Source: Anaerolineales bacterium
Lineage (GTDB): Bacteria > Chloroflexota > Anaerolineae > 4572-78 > J111
Length of the DNA: 46,402 nucleotides
Direction: 5' to 3'
Assembly: GCA_020634935.1 (NCBI GenBank)
Contig: JACKAT010000046.1
Location: 1 to 46,402, forward strand
Made by a program: the position numbers and the translations under genes. Within the stretch, counting starts at the first letter, position 1. Each line of letters starts with the position of its first letter. The notes beneath the pieces were generated by a model that made no database searches, was not told the origin of the DNA, and worked only from the letters and a program-made list of their open reading frames with translations. Positions 1 through 8,600 of this stretch are shown here, in pieces.

Positions 1-732
1 GGTAATCGGCATCCCGTGGCGGCGCGAGGCGTTCGGGTTGCCGCCGATGGCCCGCATCTCGTAGCCCCAGCGGGTGCGGTTGAGGACGAAATAGAGACCG
101 GCAATCGCCACCGCCGCGATAATGAGGCCGAAATGGACACGGCTCGAGCCTAAGAAGGGCAGCCGGAAGGCATCGGCAAAGGGTTCGCTTTGGGGAAAGT
201 TGGCGCTGCTGGGGTCGCGTAGGGGGCCGAAGACAAAGTAGTTAACCACCAGGACCGCCACGTAGTTGAGCAGCAGGGTCGAGATGGTTTCGTTGAGCCA
301 GCCCATCGCTCGCAGCACGGCCGGGATGGCCGCCCACAGGCCGCCGCCGACAAAGCCGAGAATGATGATGGTCGGCAGCCCCAGAAAACCGGGCAGCACA
401 TCGGCCAGCGCCAGCGCGCCCCACGAGGCCAGCAGCGCGCCCATATAAAGCTGGCCCTCGCCGCCGACGTTAACCAGTCCGATGCGGGCCGGCAGCAGCA
501 CCGCCGTGGCGCACAGCACCAGCGGAATAACCTTGACCAGCACCTCCGACCAGCCGTAGCTGCTGCCGATGGTGCTGACAAAGATATCGACATAGGCCTC
601 AACCGGGTTTTTGCCGAACACCAACAGCACCAGCGCAAACACCAGCAGCGCCAGGCCGAGAATCGCCAAAAAGCGGAGCAGAGCGGCGCCTTGCTGCCGG
701 CTGACCTGAGCTAAACTTGCGGAACTAATCAT
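1..732 (-). CDS. ABC transporter permease, nucleoside/simple-sugar type (partial, C-terminus beyond window)
   Basis: Inner-membrane permease of the BPD_transp_2 family, the kind that works with BMP-type lipoproteins to import nucleosides, purines or simple sugars. Reading the minus strand from the ATG at 732 gives 244 codons that stay open to the window edge. The product is strongly hydrophobic. Family hallmarks are the segment NVGGEGQLYMGALLAS (about residue 75), and ETISTLLLNYVAVLVVNY (about residue 140), equivalent to the usual ...TIMLNYIA motif. The start codon overlaps the end of the ATPase gene by 8 nt, so the two are translationally coupled. A second permease would normally follow beyond the left edge. 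The substrate cannot be read from the sequence; the purine/allantoin-like genes elsewhere in the window make a nucleobase or nucleoside attractive but unproven. Confidence 0.85.
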   Translation of the reverse strand, partial: MISSASLAQVSRQQGAALLRFLAILGLALLVFALVLLVFGKNPVEAYVDIFVSTIGSSYGWSEVLVKVIPLVLCATAVLLPARIGLVNVGGEGQLYMGALLASWGALALADVLPGFLGLPTIIILGFVGGGLWAAIPAVLRAMGWLNETISTLLLNYVAVLVVNYFVFGPLRDPSSANFPQSEPFADAFRLPFLGSSRVHFGLIIAAVAIAGLYFVLNRTRWGYEMRAIGGNPNASRRHGMPIT

Positions 733-2281
733 AGCTTTCGCCTCCTGTCATTAATAGACCGACTTCGTGAGCCGTTGTGTCTTGGGGTTTGAAATCGCCG
801 ACAATTTTGCCGTGGAACATGACGATCAGCCGATCGCTCAAGGCAAAAAGTTCGTCCAAATCTTCGGAGATGAGCAGGATGCCCATACCGTTGGCCCGGT
901 GGCGCAGCAGCAGCCGCCGCGCCGCTTCGGCGTTGGAGATATCCAGCCCGCGCGCCACGTAATAGGCGATCAACAACTTGGGCTGCCGCCCGACTTCACG
1001 GGCGATGATCACTCGCTGCAAGTTGCCGCCCGACAGGGTTTCGACCATCACGTCCAGGCTGGGCGGGGAAGAGACAAAGGTGTTGTTCAAAAATTTGGTC
1101 GCATTGTCCCGCACCCGCTTCCAGTTCATCGACAACCCGCCCTGGTCGGCGTATTTATCCTGCTCGCCCAAAATCATATTTTCGTAGACGCGCATGCCGG
1201 GAATCGCGCCCATCAGCAGCGGGTCTTCCGGAATGCAGCCCAGCCCGGCGTGCAAAATCTGCTCAACCGACTTGCCGCTGGCGTCCTGGTTGAACAGGTG
1301 AATGGTGCCGGCGTTGGGGGGTCGCAGCCCCAACGCGGCTTCGACCAGCACCTGCTGCCCGTTGCCCGACACGCCGGCCACCCCCACCAACTCGCCGGGA
1401 TAGACCTCCAAATTGATGTGCTTCAGGCCCACACTGCTGGCCTCGTCGGGGACGGACACGTCTTTGAAGGCCAGTAGGGGTGTTTCGCCGGTGTGATCTT
1501 TGCTGTCCGTCACCCGGGCCGCTTCCGGCGGCGACTGGCCGAGCAGCAGGGTGATCAACTCTTGCTCGGTGGCCTTGGCCGTGCGCATCGTCTCGACCAC
1601 CCGCCCGCGCCGCAGCACGGTGATGCGGTTGGCCACCGCCATGACCTCCGGCATCTTGTGGGTGATGAAGAGGAGGGCGTAGTTGTCGTCCCGCAGTTTG
1701 TTGAATACCTGGAACAACCCTTCCACCTCGTGGGGGGCCAGCACGCTGGTCGGCTCGTCGAAAATCAGCACCCGCGCTCCGGCCAGAATAATCTTGAGGA
1801 TTTCGACTTTCTGCTGCTCGCCCATCGACAGTTCGCCGACGATGGCTCGCGTTTCGACGTGCAGCCCGTATTTGTCGGAGGCGGCTTTGATGCGCTGCTC
1901 GATCTCTTTGTGGCTCAACACCGCGCCTAGATCGGGCAAAAAGAGGGCCACATTTTCGATCACGCTCAGGGCGGGGATGAGCGTGAAATCCTGAAAGACC
2001 ATACCGACACCCAATCGCCGGCCATCTTGCGGCGAGTTGATGGTCACCGGCTGGCCCTCGATCAGGATTTCGCCGGCAGTCGGCTTGTAGAAGCCGTAGA
2101 GCATCTTCATCAACGTACTTTTGCCCGCGCCGTTCTCGCCCAGAATGGCGTGGACTTCGCCGGGGTAGATGGAGATGTTCACATTATCGTTGGCCCGCAG
2201 GGTGCCAAACTGCTTGACCAAGCCCCGCCCCTCCAGCAGCGGGGTCGCTCCATTGTGCTGACTCGGTGTTGCTGTTGTCAA
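725..2281 (-). CDS. ABC transporter ATP-binding protein, tandem ABC domains
   Basis: Cytoplasmic ATPase (518 aa) energising the neighbouring permease. Two ABC domains in tandem, as in RbsA/YufO-type importers. Domain 1 has the Walker A GENGAGKST (about 50), signature LSMGEQQ and Walker B VLIFDEPTS. Domain 2 has a changed P-loop, GVSGNGQQ in place of GxxGxGKS, a signature LSGGNLQRV, and LLIAYYVARGLD where the Walker B/D-loop lies, with no DEP. The second site is therefore degenerate, as is usual in this family. I chose the TTG at 2281 as start, since AAGGAGG sits 6 nt upstream and the protein then begins just before the first domain. A longer reading from 2353 would put the operator inside the gene. 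Expression is probably controlled by the divergent GntR regulator and the structured leader. Confidence 0.87.
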   Translation of the reverse strand: MTTATPSQHNGATPLLEGRGLVKQFGTLRANDNVNISIYPGEVHAILGENGAGKSTLMKMLYGFYKPTAGEILIEGQPVTINSPQDGRRLGVGMVFQDFTLIPALSVIENVALFLPDLGAVLSHKEIEQRIKAASDKYGLHVETRAIVGELSMGEQQKVEILKIILAGARVLIFDEPTSVLAPHEVEGLFQVFNKLRDDNYALLFITHKMPEVMAVANRITVLRRGRVVETMRTAKATEQELITLLLGQSPPEAARVTDSKDHTGETPLLAFKDVSVPDEASSVGLKHINLEVYPGELVGVAGVSGNGQQVLVEAALGLRPPNAGTIHLFNQDASGKSVEQILHAGLGCIPEDPLLMGAIPGMRVYENMILGEQDKYADQGGLSMNWKRVRDNATKFLNNTFVSSPPSLDVMVETLSGGNLQRVIIAREVGRQPKLLIAYYVARGLDISNAEAARRLLLRHRANGMGILLISEDLDELFALSDRLIVMFHGKIVGDFKPQDTTAHEVGLLMTGGESYD

Positions 2282-2304
2282 TGTATCCCTCCTTTTGAAT
2301 ACGT

Positions 2305-2327
2305 AATTGTATACAATTTTGTATACC
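2305..2327. promoter_or_regulatory. Twin GTATAC operator, probable FadR/GntR-type binding site
   Basis: A perfect 14-bp palindrome (AATTGTATACAATT, 2305-2318) is followed 12 bp on (centre to centre) by a second GTATAC site (TTTTGTATACCAAA). TTGTATACAA-like palindromes are typical FCD-subfamily GntR operators. The pair lies 24 bp upstream of the transporter ATPase start, where a -10 (TATACA) could overlap it, and one FCD-GntR gene is encoded divergently. Regulation by that protein is an inference. Confidence 0.6.
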
Positions 2328-2383
2328 AAAATAGAGAAAAGGCTTAGAACCATCTGTGAAGAAGCTTTAAAAACTAAAACAAA

Positions 2384-2430
2384 GACGCCCTCAAATGCGC
2401 ACCTTAATCAGGCTCGCATCTGAGAGCGTC
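2384..2430 (-). terminator. Leader hairpin with T-rich tail before the ABC operon
   Basis: On the minus strand a 16-nt arm (2430-2415) pairs with 2399-2384 with two mismatches around a 15-nt loop and is followed by TTTGTTTTAGTTTTT. This has the form of an intrinsic terminator but lies in the 5' leader of the transporter operon, not after a minus-strand gene, so attenuation is plausible. Confidence 0.6.
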
Positions 2431-2527
2431 GCGGCTGCTCAGTTATAGCGAAAAGCTATAGCATATCCGGTTTTATATCATCTGGTTCGAGGTCAAAACG
2501 GGTGGAGCGGAAGAAATTGAAACAAAA

Positions 2528-2553
2528 AAAGACGCACGATTTGATGCGTCTTT
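2528..2553. terminator. Perfect 9-bp hairpin between A and T runs
   Basis: AAAGACGCA (2528-2536) pairs exactly with TGCGTCTTT (2545-2553). The minus-strand reading ends in TTTTTTTG, a textbook intrinsic terminator, again inside the long leader between the divergent gntR and ABC genes. Confidence 0.7.
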
Positions 2554-2584
2554 GCATTTGTTTATTGGTTTGACGGCTGATAGC

Positions 2585-2629
2585 ATCCGGGGCTATCGGC
2601 TGTTTAAGCGTGGGCCGGATTATATAGCC
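2585..2629 (-). ncRNA. Candidate pseudoknot in the ABC operon leader (possible riboswitch)
   Basis: On the minus strand GGCTAT (2629-2624) can pair with ATAGCC (2596-2591), and ATCCGG (2620-2615) with CCGGAT (2590-2585). The order of the four segments is that of an H-type pseudoknot. A competing hairpin GATAGC/GCTATC (2597-2592 with 2584-2579) shares one arm. A terminator hairpin follows at once. I do not recognise a known riboswitch class. The fold is found by eye only. Confidence 0.35.
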
Positions 2630-2666
2630 GTTAAGAAATTATAGCAAAATTTCATCGTCAGGTTTA

Positions 2667-2702
2667 TTGCCTAGACAGCCTAACTCAGGCATAATAGCGG
2701 CT
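2667..2702 (+). promoter_or_regulatory. gntR promoter, apparently leaderless
   Basis: TTGCCT (2667-2672), 17-bp spacer, CATAAT (2690-2695). The expected transcription start, about 7 nt downstream, coincides with the ATG at 2703, which has no ribosome binding site. Leaderless translation is the simplest reading. Confidence 0.5.
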
Positions 2703-3389
2703 ATGGAAAAAATGAATCTCAGCTTTGAAATCTTCGACACTTTGAAAAAGCGGATCATTCGCTGGGAGTATTTGCCCGGTCAGCGACTAATCGAAGAGAG
2801 TTTGTGCCACGAATTCGGCGTTAGCCGCATCCCGGTGCGCGAGGCGCTGCGCATGCTGGAAGACAACAAGCTGGTCGATAAAGTGCCGTACCGGGGTTGC
2901 ACAGTCAAACAGCCTGATCTGGATGAACTCAATAACCTGTACGATGTGCGGTTGGCTTTGGAGCTATTTGTCGTTGAACAGTTGGCGGCGCGGGGTATGC
3001 CCTCGGATGTGTTGCAGGCGCTGTTCCAAACTTGGCGTGAGCTGTTCGCTTGTGAGTCCCCTGAGGTCATCGATCCGTTCCGGCTAGCCCGCCAGGACGA
3101 AGCCTTTCACGAAACCTTAGCCCAAGCCACCAATAATAAGGCTATGTTTGATCTGCTCCACTCGGTCAACGAGCGGCTTTACTTTACTCGTATGACCGAC
3201 ATTACCACGCTGGATCGCATGCACACCACCTGCCGGCATCACCTTCAGATTTTGCAGGCGATCGAGACTCACGATGTGGCCGTCGCCCGCCAGATGATGC
3301 AGGCTAACGTGGAGTTTGGCCGCACCAACGTCGAAAGCGCTCTCCGCGATGCGTTAGTGCGGGCGTATATGAGCAGTCAGCCAAATTAG
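2703..3389 (+). CDS. GntR-family transcriptional regulator, FadR (FCD) subfamily
   Basis: DNA-binding metabolite-responsive regulator (228 aa). An N-terminal winged helix has the GntR signature (PGQRLIEESLCHEFGVSRIPVREALRMLE split across residues 20-50). It is followed by an all-helical FCD ligand domain with its metal-binding pattern DEAFH and later histidines (RHHLQ, ETHD). A TTG 36 nt upstream is in frame, but it forms the -35 of the best promoter, so I take the ATG at 2703. It faces away from the ABC transporter operon across a 420-bp region that carries a twin GTATAC operator, and is therefore the likely local regulator. The effector is unknown. Confidence 0.85.
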   Translation: MEKMNLSFEIFDTLKKRIIRWEYLPGQRLIEESLCHEFGVSRIPVREALRMLEDNKLVDKVPYRGCTVKQPDLDELNNLYDVRLALELFVVEQLAARGMPSDVLQALFQTWRELFACESPEVIDPFRLARQDEAFHETLAQATNNKAMFDLLHSVNERLYFTRMTDITTLDRMHTTCRHHLQILQAIETHDVAVARQMMQANVEFGRTNVESALRDALVRAYMSSQPN

Positions 3390-3408
3390 TCATCAACCCC
3401 AAACAGTA

Positions 3409-4554
3409 TCAACTTTTCCAAAATCGAACAATTCTCTGACGTTCTTCCTCCGAAACATACGCACCCTGGATGCGCCGGGGTGTGTTGGTGTTGGGCGCTT
3501 TGTACAGCATATCCCCTTGACCGATCAGTTCCTCCGCCCCGTTTTGATCCAAAATCAGGCGCGATTCGGCGGCGTCGGTTACGCGGAAGGCGATGCGGCC
3601 GGGGAAGTTGGCTTTGAGTGTGCCAGATAGGGCGTCGGTATCGGCGCGAGGGGTCGATAAAATCAGGTGGACGCCGGCTCCGCGCGCCCGTTGGGCCATG
3701 CGGGTGATCGTCTGCTCGACGGCTTTGGCCGAGGTCATGAGCAGGTCAAACACATTGTCGATGGCGACCACAATGTAGGGGATGGTCTGTTTTCTGGCCC
3801 GTTTGAGCTGCTGGTTGTAGCCGGCGATGTTGCGGGCTTGGTTATCGGCGAAACTTTGATAGCGCCGGTCGATGACTTTATCGATGGTGTTGAGGGTATC
3901 GAGCGCCTGGCTCGAGCGGGTGACCACCGGCGCGAACAGATGGGGCAGGTTGGTGTAGTCGCGCAGTTCAATCGCCAGGGGATCGATCAGCAGCAGTTGC
4001 AAGGCGTTGGGCGAGTAGGTACACAACAGGCTGGCCAGGATGGCGTGCAGGCAGGTGCTCTTGCCGGAGCCGGTTGTGCCGCCGATGAGCAGGTGGGGTA
4101 GTTCGGTCAAATCGATGACGACCGGCTCACCGACCAGATCAAGCCCCAGCCCCACTTTCAAAAAGCCACCTACCTGCCGGAAAGCCATCGATTCGAGGAT
4201 CGGGCGTACCCTGACCGGCGGTTGCTGCCCGCGTGGATGGAGGACTAAAATTCCCAGCGCCGGATTCTGAGGAGTCGGTAGGACGATTTGCACCGTTGCG
4301 CCAGAGAGGGCCACGGCCAAATCCTGATCCAGATTCTTGATTTTAGATAGCTGGGTGGCTGATTCCGGGGTCAGATTGTAGCGAGTCAAGCGCGGCCCCT
4401 GCTGCACCTGGTGAATTTTGGCCTCGTAGCCTAACTCGGCCAGCGTAGTCTCGATCAGCCGCTTTTGGCGCAGCACGTTGGCCTGGTTAGTACCGGCTTC
4501 TTGTTCGTTCAGGATTTCATTGATGGGCGGAGTGGGCCAGGGTTGAGTTGCCAT
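3409..4554 (-). CDS. FtsK/SpoIIIE-like DNA translocase domain protein, short form
   Basis: Soluble 381-aa protein of the FtsK-HerA superfamily. An N-terminal alpha/beta portion (about 30-130) precedes the motor with Walker A GGTTGSGKST (about 158) and the family segment QLLLIDPLAIELRDY. It has no N-terminal membrane segments and stops right after the motor, so the KOPS-reading gamma domain of true FtsK is absent. The usual Walker B end DEFADL reads DNVFDL here, so the catalytic glutamate is replaced by asparagine. The ATG at 4554 has no clear ribosome binding site. The gene converges with gntR with only 19 nt between. Its role may be in a conjugative-like or accessory DNA process rather than cell division; this is open. 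Confidence 0.75.
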   Translation of the reverse strand: MATQPWPTPPINEILNEQEAGTNQANVLRQKRLIETTLAELGYEAKIHQVQQGPRLTRYNLTPESATQLSKIKNLDQDLAVALSGATVQIVLPTPQNPALGILVLHPRGQQPPVRVRPILESMAFRQVGGFLKVGLGLDLVGEPVVIDLTELPHLLIGGTTGSGKSTCLHAILASLLCTYSPNALQLLLIDPLAIELRDYTNLPHLFAPVVTRSSQALDTLNTIDKVIDRRYQSFADNQARNIAGYNQQLKRARKQTIPYIVVAIDNVFDLLMTSAKAVEQTITRMAQRARGAGVHLILSTPRADTDALSGTLKANFPGRIAFRVTDAAESRLILDQNGAEELIGQGDMLYKAPNTNTPRRIQGAYVSEEERQRIVRFWKS

Positions 4555-4570
4555 TGTTATTTAGAGCGTA

Positions 4571-4632
4571 GGACAATTTGCTAAATTGTCCGGATTTATC
4601 ATTACAACAACGAACAACTTAACAAGTTGTTC
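4571..4632. repeat. Two related 9-bp hairpins
   Basis: GGACAATTT/AAATTGTCC (4571-4591) and GAACAACTT/AAGTTGTTC (4612-4632) each have a 3-nt loop. The arms differ at two positions and both strands of each stem changed together. They fill the 84-bp gap between two minus-strand genes. Confidence 0.7.
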
Positions 4633-4638
4633 TACATT

Positions 4639-5499
4639 TTAGCGTTCTGTACTAATATACGTTTCCAAAAAAGTGCGTAAGGTCGTCGGGGGGCGGCCGA
4701 GCAGCCAGCCGAGGACGTTGGCGTTCCCCTCAAAATTGTATCGCTCGTAGTAGCGAAACATCTTCACCAGCGTTTCGATTTGATACGTTCCCAGGCCGGC
4801 TTTTTTAGCGCCCTCCGTCCAAGCCTCGATGGTAATCTGCTCCGCGTCGATCGGATGACCTAATAAGTCACTAAGTAGGAGGGCCACCTCGTTTTGGCTG
4901 GGGTTCTCTGGTCCGGCTAACTCATACGTCGCGCCGGTGTGGCCGGGTTCGGTCAGCACTTTGGCGGCAACATTGGCCACGTCGTTCAGATCGACGACAC
5001 TGAGCCGGGTATCAATCGGGTAGGGTACGCGATAGACGCCCTGAGACACAATCGCTGGCCACCCGCCGAGAATGTTTTGCATGTAAGCCGCCGGCTGCAA
5101 GATGGTAAAATCTAACCCCGACTCAAACAGCATCTCTTCGACCCGCATTTTATGCCAATGATGTGGCATGGCCTCAACTTGCGGATGCAGCACCGAATGG
5201 TAGACGAATCGCTGGACGCCGGCTTGCCCAGCGGCGGCGATAACCCGCCGGCCGATATTGATTTCAGCCGGGTGCATATTGGGGCAGATGTGGTAGATGG
5301 CGTAGCAGCCCCGAGCGGCCTGAGTGAGAGCCGCCTCATCTTGTAGGTCGCCCACAAAGCCTTCCCGCGACCCTATGACCTCGACCTGTTTGATGTATTC
5401 GGCTCGGTAGACCAAGGCCCGCACGTCGGCGCCGCGATTGGCCAGCACTTGAATGATGGCCTGACCGGTTTTTCCAGCCGCGCCGGTCACTAAAATCAT
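4639..5499 (-). CDS. NAD(P)-binding NmrA-like oxidoreductase
   Basis: Atypical short-chain dehydrogenase of the NmrA/HSCARG type (286 aa), with a Rossmann fold that binds NAD(P). The N-terminus MILVTGAAGKTGQAIIQVLA contains the glycine-rich dinucleotide motif (GxxGxxG at residues 6-12). The segment FVYHSVLHPQ and the later FTILQPAAYMQN are typical of NmrA-like proteins, which often lack the catalytic Tyr-Lys pair and act as redox sensors or quinone reductases. The ATG at 5499 gives a start right at the first beta strand. It stands alone, with a regulatory region upstream shared with the divergent cyclase gene. The specific substrate is unknown. Confidence 0.8.
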   Translation of the reverse strand: MILVTGAAGKTGQAIIQVLANRGADVRALVYRAEYIKQVEVIGSREGFVGDLQDEAALTQAARGCYAIYHICPNMHPAEINIGRRVIAAAGQAGVQRFVYHSVLHPQVEAMPHHWHKMRVEEMLFESGLDFTILQPAAYMQNILGGWPAIVSQGVYRVPYPIDTRLSVVDLNDVANVAAKVLTEPGHTGATYELAGPENPSQNEVALLLSDLLGHPIDAEQITIEAWTEGAKKAGLGTYQIETLVKMFRYYERYNFEGNANVLGWLLGRPPTTLRTFLETYISTER

Positions 5500-5620
5500 A
5501 AAACCTCGACAATGTAGGGATTAAAAATAGCTAAAGTAGTTAACATAGATGTGATTGTACCGGGTATAATGACGCTTTCATAATAAAGCAATTTATAGGA
5601 AAATACCAACTTTTGACCTA

Positions 5621-5649
5621 TTGACATTTTGACCCTATCCCCTGATAAT
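5621..5649 (+). promoter_or_regulatory. Sigma-70-type promoter of the cyclase gene
   Basis: TTGACA (5621-5626), 17-bp spacer, GATAAT (5644-5649), about 40 bp before the ATG at 5689. GAGG lies just upstream of that ATG. Confidence 0.7.
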
Positions 5650-5688
5650 CGGAGCAGGTGTTTTAAGGTGTTAACGAGGTAGCTGACC

Positions 5689-8600
5689 ATGACCTCTCCC
5701 CAATTTTTGGAAAAACTGGCCGCCTATGTGCCAATGCCGGTTGCTCAGGCTATCCACCACCAACCGCTGCCGCTCACCGGGCCGAAATACCGCCGCTTTC
5801 CGGCCGCGGTTCTCTTTGCCGATATTTCCGGTTTCACCCGCCTGAGCGAACTGTTAAGCCGCGCCGGCCCCACCGGCGCTGAAGAACTAACCCAACTTAT
5901 CAACCAATACTTTACCCGCATGATCCATATTGTTCAAGAGTATCACGGGCAGGTGGTTAAATTTTCCGGCGATGCCATCACCGTGGTTTTTCCGCTGGAA
6001 ACTACCCCTGTCGCTCCCAATGTTTCAATGCAAACCGCCGTACGCCGGGCTGGCGAATGCGCATTGGAAATGCAGGCCAAGATGATTAACTTTGCTGACA
6101 TGACTACATCACAAGGGCAGGCATCATTGTCGATGAAGGTGGGTTTGGGGGTGGGTGAACTGTTGGAGTGCAGTATCGGCGGAGCGTTGGGGCGGTGGGA
6201 GTACGTTATCGCGGGCAATCCGCTAATTCAGGTGGGGGCGGCGGAACATCACGCGCGGCCCGGCCAGATTGTGGTCAGCAGCCGGGCCTGGGGAATTGCC
6301 CATCATTTTTTCAGCGGTACGACCCTCGCCGACCAGGATTTTATTATCCTCGACCGCGCTTTTGAGACGTTGCCCAAGGTTCCGACGGTACCGCTTGACT
6401 GGAGCCGGCTCAACTTGGAACAGCGGCGGTTGGCTGAAACGGCGCTGCTGTGCTACATCCCCGGCGCAATCAAGGCCCGGCTGGATGAACAGGCTGAATG
6501 GCTAGCTGAACTGCGCCGTATTACGGTGTTGTTCATTGGCATCGGCGGCTTCGATTACGAGTCGCAAGAGGCCGGACCTCGGCTGCAAAATTTTCTCCAG
6601 GCGGCCCAGGAGGTCACCTATCGGTTTGAAGGGTCACTGGGCAAAGTGGCTATGGATGATAAAGGCACGATTATGCTCCTCCTTTTCGGTGCGCCGCCCT
6701 TTTTTCACGAAGATGATGCGGCCCGGGCCGTGGCCTGTGCCTTAGGGTTGCAGGTGGTGGCCCAGGAGCGGCACCTGCGCATGTCGATCGGCATCACCGA
6801 GGGCGCCATCTTCGCCGGCCCGGTTGGGGCGCCGAATCACCGCGAGTATACGGTCATCGGCAGCCCGGTCAACCTGGCGGCCCGGCTAATGGAGTACGGC
6901 CGGGGCGGGTCGATTATTATCAGTGAACGCGTTAAAGAAAAGATCGGATCGCGCTTTATAATTGACAGCCTCGGTAATCTATCCGTGCGAGGTAATATGA
7001 GGCCCAGGCCGGCTTATTTAGTCACCGGTGAGCGCGGTGTTCAGGATGAAATATTCAATCGCTACCTTTTACACGATGACCCCCTGGTGGGCCGTAAAGC
7101 CGAACAGGAACAGATGCGCCGCATGGCGGCCCGCGCCCGTAAGGGGAATTTGCAGTTGCTCTTCATCGAGGCCGATCTGGGGTTGGGCAAAAGCCGCCTG
7201 GCCGCCGAATTGGTCCGCGAGTGGATGAGCGAGGGCGGGGTTGGTTACGGCAGCAAGTGTGTTAGCTTCGGCCAGCAGGTCTCGTATCAAGGCTGGCGCG
7301 AAATTTTGGTGGCGATCTTTGGTCTGACGCCGGCCTTTTCGATGGAACAAAAAACAGCCCATCTGGTGACAGGGTTGACTGAGTTGCCCACTCCCCCGGA
7401 TCAGCCCGGCTATTGGCTCGACCGGCTGCCGCTGTTGGGCGATGTTTTGGGTCTGGATTTGCCAGACACCGCCTTTACCCGCCACATTTCCGCCGAACTG
7501 CGCCGCGACAACACGTTTACCGTGGTCGAAGCCCTTTTACGCCACCAGGCCGGGCGTCATCCGCTGCTGATTCTGCTGGAGGATATTCAATGGGCCGATG
7601 ATTTAACCCTTATCCTGGCGGCCCATCTGGCCCAGGCGCTGGTCGGCAGTCCGATTCTGATCGGGCTGCTCTATCGCCCCGAAGCCAATCTGGCGGCTTT
7701 GACGCCGGCCATTAATCTGCCTTACGCTCATGCTATGCGCCTGCAGCCGTTGTCGGAACAGGAAAGCCTCGATCTGGTTCGGATTTTGCTGCGAGGGCGA
7801 TCGGTGCCGGCGGAAGTAGAAGAGGTAATTCTGAGCAAAGGCCAGGGCAATCTCTTTTTCCTGCAGGAGATTACCAACCGCATTTTGGACGTCCTCGATA
7901 ACCAGAAGAAGCAAACCACCGATTTGTTGGAAACGCTGGACCTGCCCGATACCATTCAGGAAGTCATTCTAGCCCGTTTCGACAAACTGTCTGAAGAAGA
8001 AAAGTTAACGTTAAAAATCGCTTCGGTGATCGGTACCCATTTCCAACGCTTGCTGCTGTCGGAAGTTCACCCGATGATCGATGCTCAATATCGATTGCCA
8101 AAACAGCTCGACCGGCTGGAGCATGAGAATCTGGTGCGGCTGGAGCAGCCGGCGCCCAAATGGGAGTACGTCTTTCGCAGCGTGATCGCCCAGGAAGTGG
8201 TTTACGAAGGACTGCTGCTGGCCCAACGCCGCCAACTGCACCATATCGTGGCCGAGGCGTTGGAGCATATCGCGCCCGATGCCGTTGAGCAGTTGGCCTT
8301 TCATTTCAAACGCGGGCATGATTGGACCAAGGCGCTGCACTACCTGCGCATTGCCAGCCAGCGCGCCCGCCGCGAAAATGCCAACAACGCCGCCATCGGC
8401 TACTATTCCGAAATATTGAGCTGTTTGGAAAACCTGTCTCCCCACAACATTGTAACAACCGACTACTGGGATACCCTATTAGAGCGAGCCAAACTGTACA
8501 ACCTCATCGGCTGGCGCGATGAGGAGTTGGAGGATCTGGGCACACTCGGCGTTATGGCCGAGGCGCTTAATGATGACACCCGGCGTGCGTTAGCAGCCAG

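Noticed and set aside
2282..2353. 24-residue extension of the ABC ATPase
   Set aside because: It would cover the operator; AAGGAGG is placed for the TTG at 2281.
2667..2702. Upstream TTG start for the GntR regulator
   Set aside because: The TTG forms the -35 of the best promoter; the family-like protein starts well from the ATG at 2703.
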